10,097 bases of DNA from JAXGVG01 sp040773965 (lineage in GTDB: Bacteria; Pseudomonadota; Alphaproteobacteria; UBA9219): the NCBI GenBank assembly GCA_040773965.1, contig JAXGVG010000062.1, positions 1-10,097 on the forward strand. Direction: 5' to 3'. Numbering within the stretch: the stretch's first letter is position 1; every line of letters starts with the position of its first letter. The notes below the pieces were generated by a model that saw only the letters and a list, made by a program, of their open reading frames with translations, did not search any database and was not told the DNA's origin. Positions 6,784 to 10,097 of the stretch are shown one piece after another. The translations under genes were made by a program, and so were the position numbers.

Positions 6784-7212
6784 TCAATCCTGTTTTTTCA
6801 TAAAATCCAGAAACTTCCTTGGCGTCAAGATGGATATATCCTGAAACGGATTGAGAATGAGCAAGTCCTGATCGCCGGTGATAATCATATCGGCAGCGCC
6901 GCTAACGGCCAGAGCGAGGAATTTGTCGTCATCCGGGTCACGGCAAGCTTTCAGCATGACAGGCAAATGAACAAGCTCGCTCATATTGGCATAGGCTTTC
7001 ATGAAACTTTCGATATCGGATGAGTCAAGATAAGGTTTGAATTTCGGTTTATGCAATACGATAAAGGCTTCGTTTATCGTTTCTTCCGAAACGAGAAGCG
7101 TTGCCGCGTGCGCGGATAACCGGAAGGCCTGCGCCGGAACGGATTCAGCTTGCAGCAAACCGCTTACCAATACTCCCGTATCGATAACAACTCTCAACCG
7201 GTCAGGATTCAT
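6784..7212 (-). CDS. PIN-domain toxin of a toxin-antitoxin pair (COG1569-like)
   Basis: The 142-residue protein is a PIN-domain endoribonuclease of the 'putative toxin, PIN family' type. The fold's acidic metal-binding residues are visible: Asp11 in VVIDTGVLVSGLL, Glu48 in INEAF, the acidic cluster in CRDPDDDKFLALA (Asp92-Asp96), and Asp114/Asp116 in IITGDQDLLIL. The segment from CRDPDDDKF to TGDQDLL is the hallmark of the COG1569 branch of PIN proteins. Proteins of this kind usually cut RNA when freed from their antitoxin; the actual target is not predictable here. Its start overlaps the end of the antitoxin gene by 11 bp, giving translational coupling typical of such modules. All catalytic positions are present, so the toxin looks intact. 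Local base composition is more AT-rich than that of the flanking metabolic genes, which fits acquisition by transfer. Confidence 0.9.
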   Translation of the reverse strand: MNPDRLRVVIDTGVLVSGLLQAESVPAQAFRLSAHAATLLVSEETINEAFIVLHKPKFKPYLDSSDIESFMKAYANMSELVHLPVMLKACRDPDDDKFLALAVSGAADMIITGDQDLLILNPFQDISILTPRKFLDFMKKQD

Positions 7213-7453
7213 CGGCCATCAATTCTTTGAACTTTGCGGGCGTCAATCCCCTCTTGGCGGCTTTCCCGGCTATTTTCTTTACGGTGCGGTCAAAAGCCTC
7301 GAACCGCAAACCGCGAAGTTTTTCATATTCCTGAACCGACATCAGGACGGCAACGTCGCGATTTTGTTTTTGAATAAAGACAGGTTCCCGTTGCGCCGCA
7401 TCCAGCGCCGCGCCAAAGCTTTGTTTGACCTCTGTTGACGAAAGCGTTCTCAT
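7202..7453 (-). CDS. Phd/YefM-family antitoxin
   Basis: The 83-residue protein begins MRTLSSTEVKQSFGAALDAAQ and continues EPVFIQKQNRDVAVLMSVQEYEKLRGL, the N-terminal DNA-binding fold of Phd/YefM antitoxins (about residues 1-50). The charged C-terminal tail (about 51-83) would wrap and block the PIN toxin encoded immediately downstream. Antitoxin before toxin, an 11-bp overlap and a dedicated operator upstream are the normal layout. A purine-rich GGGGAGAAGAA directly precedes the ATG at 7453. Phd/YefM antitoxins commonly repress their own promoter as a complex with toxin, and the half-site array at 7497-7524 is a likely target. Which branch of the family it belongs to cannot be said from the sequence alone. 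Confidence 0.9.
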   Translation of the reverse strand: MRTLSSTEVKQSFGAALDAAQREPVFIQKQNRDVAVLMSVQEYEKLRGLRFEAFDRTVKKIAGKAAKRGLTPAKFKELMADES

Positions 7454-7496
7454 TTCTTCTCCCCCTAATGCGTCCTAAGAATAAGTATCGCACAAA

Positions 7497-7524
7497 ATAG
7501 ACAATTTGTCTATTATAGACTATA
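7497..7524. promoter_or_regulatory. Interlocked operator and -10 box of the toxin-antitoxin module
   Basis: Three overlapping palindromes are seen: ATAGACAATTTGTCTAT (7497-7513, perfect arms round one central base), GTCTATTATAGAC (7508-7520) and TATAGACTATA (7514-7524). They share ATAGAC/GTCTAT half-sites at 7497-7502, 7508-7513 and 7515-7520. On the minus strand a perfect TATAAT (7517-7512) lies inside the array, so a bound antitoxin would cover the -10 element. No strong -35 is seen. Assignment to the antitoxin rests on position and symmetry. Confidence 0.65.
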
Positions 7525-7549
7525 ACCTGTTGATATATTGTATTGTTTA

Positions 7550-8275
7550 TTAGCGTTCTCTTGCCTGTTTTTCCTCCGGAAAATTGCGGAAGGCGATTTT
7601 GAAGCCTTTGGGTTTTGGCAGCTTCTCAGGTGTGAGGCGCCGCACAGGCTTGGCGATGTGGCCGAGCGTTTTATCGCCGTGCGAAGCAATGTCTTGAATG
7701 TAATACGTGCCCTTGAACCCGCGTTTTTCCAGATCGTGGATAATTTGGCCTAACTCGTCTTCGGTCATCAGGTCGGCGTGATAGGTCGTGCGGACTTCGA
7801 GCTTAAGGCCTTGTTGGGCGGCCTTGACGAGAAGGCCGAGGCCTTTCTGGAAGTCCTTCGCGTATTTGGCCGAGCCGGTAATATCTTTCAGGCGTTCGGG
7901 CGGGGATTTATAATCAAGCGCGACGTAATCCAGAAAACCTTCGGCCAAAAGTTTTTTAAGCGCATCCGGGCGCGTGCCGTTGGTATCCAGCTTGATCTTG
8001 AAGCCCATGGCTTTGACTTTTCCGATGAGTTCCGGCAGCGCGGGGCTTAGCGTCGGCTCGCCGCCCGAAAAGACGACCGCCGTCAACTTGCCCTTGCGCG
8101 CTTTCAGAAAGTCGAAAAGCTTTTTTTCCTCCAGCTTGCCCTTCCCCTTTACGATGTCCGGGTTGTGGCAATAGACGCAGCGCATGTTGCAGCCCGCCAG
8201 CCACACGATGCACGCCATCTCGCCCGGGTAGTCGAGAAGCGTGAAGGGGGTGATGTCGTAGAGAGTATTCAGCAT
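7550..8275 (-). CDS. nrdG: Anaerobic ribonucleoside-triphosphate reductase activating protein (radical SAM, long NrdG type)
   Basis: This iron-sulfur enzyme uses S-adenosylmethionine to install the glycyl radical on NrdD. The 241-residue protein has TLLDYPGE near the start, the radical-SAM cluster motif CNMRCVYC (Cys29, Cys33, Cys36), GGEP at 71-74 and KLDTNGT in the barrel. It belongs to the longer NrdG-like branch (about 230-240 residues) rather than the roughly 155-residue E. coli form. Its neighbour nrdD is upstream on the same strand, which supports the pairing. The ATG at 8275 is chosen because the family's N-terminus aligns there, but it lies inside a 14-bp tandem repeat and has no Shine-Dalgarno sequence, which is odd. 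No better start is apparent. The gene ends 96 bp before the antitoxin gene, without a clear terminator. Confidence 0.92.
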   Translation of the reverse strand: MLNTLYDITPFTLLDYPGEMACIVWLAGCNMRCVYCHNPDIVKGKGKLEEKKLFDFLKARKGKLTAVVFSGGEPTLSPALPELIGKVKAMGFKIKLDTNGTRPDALKKLLAEGFLDYVALDYKSPPERLKDITGSAKYAKDFQKGLGLLVKAAQQGLKLEVRTTYHADLMTEDELGQIIHDLEKRGFKGTYYIQDIASHGDKTLGHIAKPVRRLTPEKLPKPKGFKIAFRNFPEEKQARER

Positions 8276-8300
8276 TCAGGGGTCAGCATTCAGGGGTCAG
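8273..8300. repeat. Two perfect 14-bp tandem repeats overlapping the nrdG start
   Basis: CATTCAGGGGTCAG occurs at 8273-8286 and again at 8287-8300, with a partial third unit (TATTCAG) at 8266-8272. Read on the minus strand each unit ends in ATG, and the ATG of the unit nearest the gene is the nrdG start codon. Confidence 0.85.
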
Positions 8301-8302
8301 GT

Positions 8303-8313
8303 ATCAATATCAA
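8303..8313. promoter_or_regulatory. Possible FNR-type half-sites upstream of nrdG
   Basis: On the minus strand TTGAT occurs twice, 6 bp apart (8313-8309 and 8307-8303), about 30 bp before the nrdG start. TTGAT is the half-site of FNR/CRP-family oxygen regulators, and nrdDG genes are often controlled by FNR. The matching second half (ATCAA in the same reading) is missing, so this is weak. Confidence 0.2.
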
Positions 8314-8360
8314 TAGCATTTACAACGCTAAAGGGAACAGGACAATTGACCCCCTCACCT

Positions 8361-8402
8361 GCAAAAACTTAGGGCTTGCTCCACGCAAGCCCAAGTTTTT
8401 GC
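8361..8402. terminator. Strong symmetric hairpin, possibly a bidirectional terminator, after nrdD
   Basis: GCAAAAACTT (8361-8370) plus GGGCTTGC (8372-8379) pair with GCAAGCCC (8385-8392) plus AAGTTTTTGC (8393-8402). This is an 18-bp stem with one bulged A and a 5-base loop. The GC-rich inner stem flanked by A-tract and T-tract can act as a terminator in either direction. It lies about 50 bp downstream of the nrdD stop. Confidence 0.6.
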
Positions 8403-8404
8403 TT

Positions 8405-8433
8405 CCTCTCCCGCAAGGGGAGAGGCGTTTTTT
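8405..8433 (+). terminator. Hairpin followed by six T, terminator-like in the plus direction
   Basis: CCTCTCCC (8405-8412), a GCAAG loop and GGGAGAGG (8418-8425) form a perfect 8-bp stem, followed by CG and TTTTTT (8428-8433). The form is a textbook intrinsic terminator on the plus strand, but no plus-strand gene ends here. The CTCTCCCGCAAGGGGAGAG core is also common as a dispersed repeat in proteobacterial spacers, so it may be part of a repeat element. Confidence 0.5.
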
Positions 8434-8449
8434 ATCCTGAATGCTTCTT

Positions 8450-10097
8450 TTATTCCACCGCGCAGCAGTGGGCCGTGGCCGCTTTTTCGGTGAAGTGCAC
8501 GCGGTCGCGGTGCGCGCCCTTCTTGCCGATGTTGAAGCTGTCCACCGGGCGGAAGTAACCCATCACGCGCGTCCAGACCTGCGTCGTTTCGCCGCAATGC
8601 GGGCACTTGGGCTGTTCGCCCTTCAGGTAGCCGTGCTTGTTGCAGACCGAGAACACCGGCGTGATCGTGATGTAGGGCATCTGGTAGTTTTCCAGAACCG
8701 AGCGGATGAACCGGCGGCAGGAGTCGGCGGTGTCCAGACGCTCGTTCATGTACAGGTGCATGACCGTGCCGCCCGTGTATTTGCACTGGAGCTTGTTTTG
8801 CAGGTCCAGCGCGAGGAACGGATCGTCCGTGTAGTCCACCGGGATCTGGCTGCTGTTCGTGTAATAGACGTTCGGCCACGTGCCGCCCTGGAGGATGTCC
8901 GGAAAGCGCTTGCGGTCTTCCTTGGCGAAGCGGTACGTCGCGCCTTCGGCGGGAGAGGCTTCAAGGTTGTAGAGGTTGCCCGTCTTTTCCTGATACTGGC
9001 GCAGACGGCCCCGGATATGCTCGAGGATGCGCAAGGTCAGCGCGACGCCCTCGGGATCCGTCATGTTGTGGCGGCCGTTCGTGAAGTTGCGCACCATCTC
9101 GTTCATGCCGTTCACGCCGATCGTGCTGAAGTGATTGCGGAACGACGACAGATAGCGGCGCGTATAGGGATAAAGGCCGCGTTCGAACATTTCCGTCACG
9201 AAGTGGCGCTTTTTCTCAAGCGTGCTGTGCGCGAGGTCCATCAGGCGGTTGAGTTCGCCCATCAGGGCTTCCTCGTCGGCCTTGAAGCGGTAGCCGAGGG
9301 CCGCCATGTTGATCGTCACGACGCCGATGGAGCCCGTCATCTCCGCCGAGCCGAACAGGCCGTTGCCGCGCTTTTGCAGTTCGCGCAGGTCGAGCTGAAG
9401 GCGGCAGCACATGCTCCGCACCGCGCCGGGCTTGTAGGCTTCGGGGTTGGGGTGGCGGTTGCCGTCGGCGTCGCGCACGTACTGGCTGCCGATAAAATTC
9501 TGGAAATACGAGCTGCCCACCTTGGCCGCGTTTTCGAAGATAGCGCCGGCGATGGGGCTGTCCCAGTCGAAGTCTTCCGTAATGTTGACCGTCGGGATAG
9601 GAAACGTGAACGGCTGGCCCGTGCTGTCGCCTTCCGTCATCACGTCGTAATAGGCGAGAACGATCCGCTCCATCTCCGGCACGAAGTCGCCGTAGGTCAT
9701 GTCGGTCAGGCTCCGGATCGACGGGCGGCGCTTTTTTGCGATCTCAAGAAGCTCTTCGTTTTCGGCGGCCTTGAGTCTTGCGAAAAGATGGTCGCCCCTG
9801 GCCATCGGCATCTGGTCGCGCAAGTCGTCCGGCACCGTGATGTCCATCGTCACGTTCGTGAACGGCGACTGGCCCCAGCGGGCGGGCACGTTCAGGTTAT
9901 AGACGAACTGCCGGATGGCCTTGCGCATTTCCGCGTCGCTCATCCGGTCGCGGAAAACGAGGGGCGCCAGGTAAGTGTCGAACGAGCTGAACGCCTGCGC
10001 GCCCGCCCACTCGTTCTGCAAGGTGCCCAGGAAGTTGACGATCTGCCCCACCGCGCTCGACATGTGCTTCGCCGCTCCCGCCTCGACCTTGCCCGGC
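8450..10097 (-). CDS. nrdD: Anaerobic ribonucleoside-triphosphate reductase, catalytic and C-terminal part; 5' end beyond the right edge
   Basis: This is the class III ribonucleotide reductase, which makes deoxynucleotides without oxygen by a glycyl-radical mechanism. The frame stays open to the window edge: 11 codons (PGKVEAGAAKH) precede the internal Met at 10063, so 548 residues are visible and the N-terminus, including any ATP-cone, is outside. Landmarks are GTLQNEWAGAQAFSSFDTYLA, CCRLQLDLRELQKRG (visible Cys230/Cys231, one probably carrying the thiyl radical), GSIGVVTINMAALGY and TNSSQIPVDYTDDPF. The zinc-site region CNKHG...CPHC shows Cys485, His488, Cys498 and Cys501. Then comes RVMGYFRP with the radical-bearing Gly513 (codon 8558-8560). 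The stop is at 8450. The terminus HFTEKAATAHCCAVE adds a short Cys-Cys tail. The activase gene nrdG lies downstream across a repeat-filled spacer. Confidence 0.97.
   Translation of the reverse strand, partial: PGKVEAGAAKHMSSAVGQIVNFLGTLQNEWAGAQAFSSFDTYLAPLVFRDRMSDAEMRKAIRQFVYNLNVPARWGQSPFTNVTMDITVPDDLRDQMPMARGDHLFARLKAAENEELLEIAKKRRPSIRSLTDMTYGDFVPEMERIVLAYYDVMTEGDSTGQPFTFPIPTVNITEDFDWDSPIAGAIFENAAKVGSSYFQNFIGSQYVRDADGNRHPNPEAYKPGAVRSMCCRLQLDLRELQKRGNGLFGSAEMTGSIGVVTINMAALGYRFKADEEALMGELNRLMDLAHSTLEKKRHFVTEMFERGLYPYTRRYLSSFRNHFSTIGVNGMNEMVRNFTNGRHNMTDPEGVALTLRILEHIRGRLRQYQEKTGNLYNLEASPAEGATYRFAKEDRKRFPDILQGGTWPNVYYTNSSQIPVDYTDDPFLALDLQNKLQCKYTGGTVMHLYMNERLDTADSCRRFIRSVLENYQMPYITITPVFSVCNKHGYLKGEQPKCPHCGETTQVWTRVMGYFRPVDSFNIGKKGAHRDRVHFTEKAATAHCCAVE

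Larger units (their letters stand above)
8271..8445. repeat. Repeat-rich spacer bounded by 10-bp terminal inverted repeats, MITE-like
   Basis: AGCATTCAGG (8271-8280) and CCTGAATGCT (8436-8445) are perfect inverted copies that frame the whole spacer between nrdD and nrdG. Inside are the tandem repeats, the possible FNR half-sites and two hairpins. The layout (175 bp, no coding capacity, terminal inverted repeats, internal hairpins) fits a small non-autonomous insertion. No target-site duplication can be demonstrated. Confidence 0.4.

Noticed and set aside
8355..8879. 174-codon open frame on the minus strand in another phase
   Set aside because: It overlaps nrdD in a different frame and runs into the hairpin region; nrdD carries the zinc and glycyl-radical motifs in its own frame.

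Overview
The window reads as chromosomal DNA of an alphaproteobacterium, or a close relative, with fairly high GC. The grounds are a class II (plant/actinobacterial-type) DAHP synthase, a long-form PurC, a glutamine-dependent NadE, and intergenic palindromes of the 'GCGTCATCCC...GGGATGACGC' style that are common in that class. The order cannot be fixed from this sequence. Every gene I can support lies on the minus strand, so transcription runs from high to low coordinates. The long plus-strand open frames are antisense shadows of these genes.

Read in the direction of transcription, the window opens with the 3' part of nrdD (class III, oxygen-sensitive ribonucleotide reductase, running off the right edge). 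A 174-bp spacer rich in inverted and tandem repeats follows, then nrdG (its radical-SAM activase). Together these two make deoxynucleotides without oxygen and suggest a facultatively anaerobic or microaerobic life. Next is a two-gene toxin-antitoxin module: a Phd/YefM-type antitoxin overlapping a PIN-domain toxin by 11 bp. It has its own AT-rich promoter/operator built of repeated ATAGAC half-sites. glmS (glucosamine-6-phosphate synthase, cell-wall precursor supply) follows, with a 20-bp-arm inverted repeat in its leader.

Downstream of glmS is a 352-bp gene-free stretch. It holds degenerate GC-rich repeats, a terminator-like hairpin and two identical-architecture CCGGT-N3-ACCGG palindromes that flank the likely promoter of the class II DAHP synthase (first step of the shikimate pathway). 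After that come a small secreted protein of unknown function with its own recognisable promoter, nadE (last step of NAD+ synthesis), a 220-bp spacer filled by a composite palindromic repeat, and the 5' part of purC (purine synthesis), cut by the left edge.

Most of the coding content is core metabolism. The material worth a second look is between the genes: the repeat in which the nrdG start codon sits, the interlocked operator of the toxin-antitoxin pair, the glmS leader hairpin, the twin palindromes before the DAHP synthase, and a repeat family shared between the purC-nadE and glmS-DAHP synthase gaps. I see no clear evidence for a wholly new multi-gene system.
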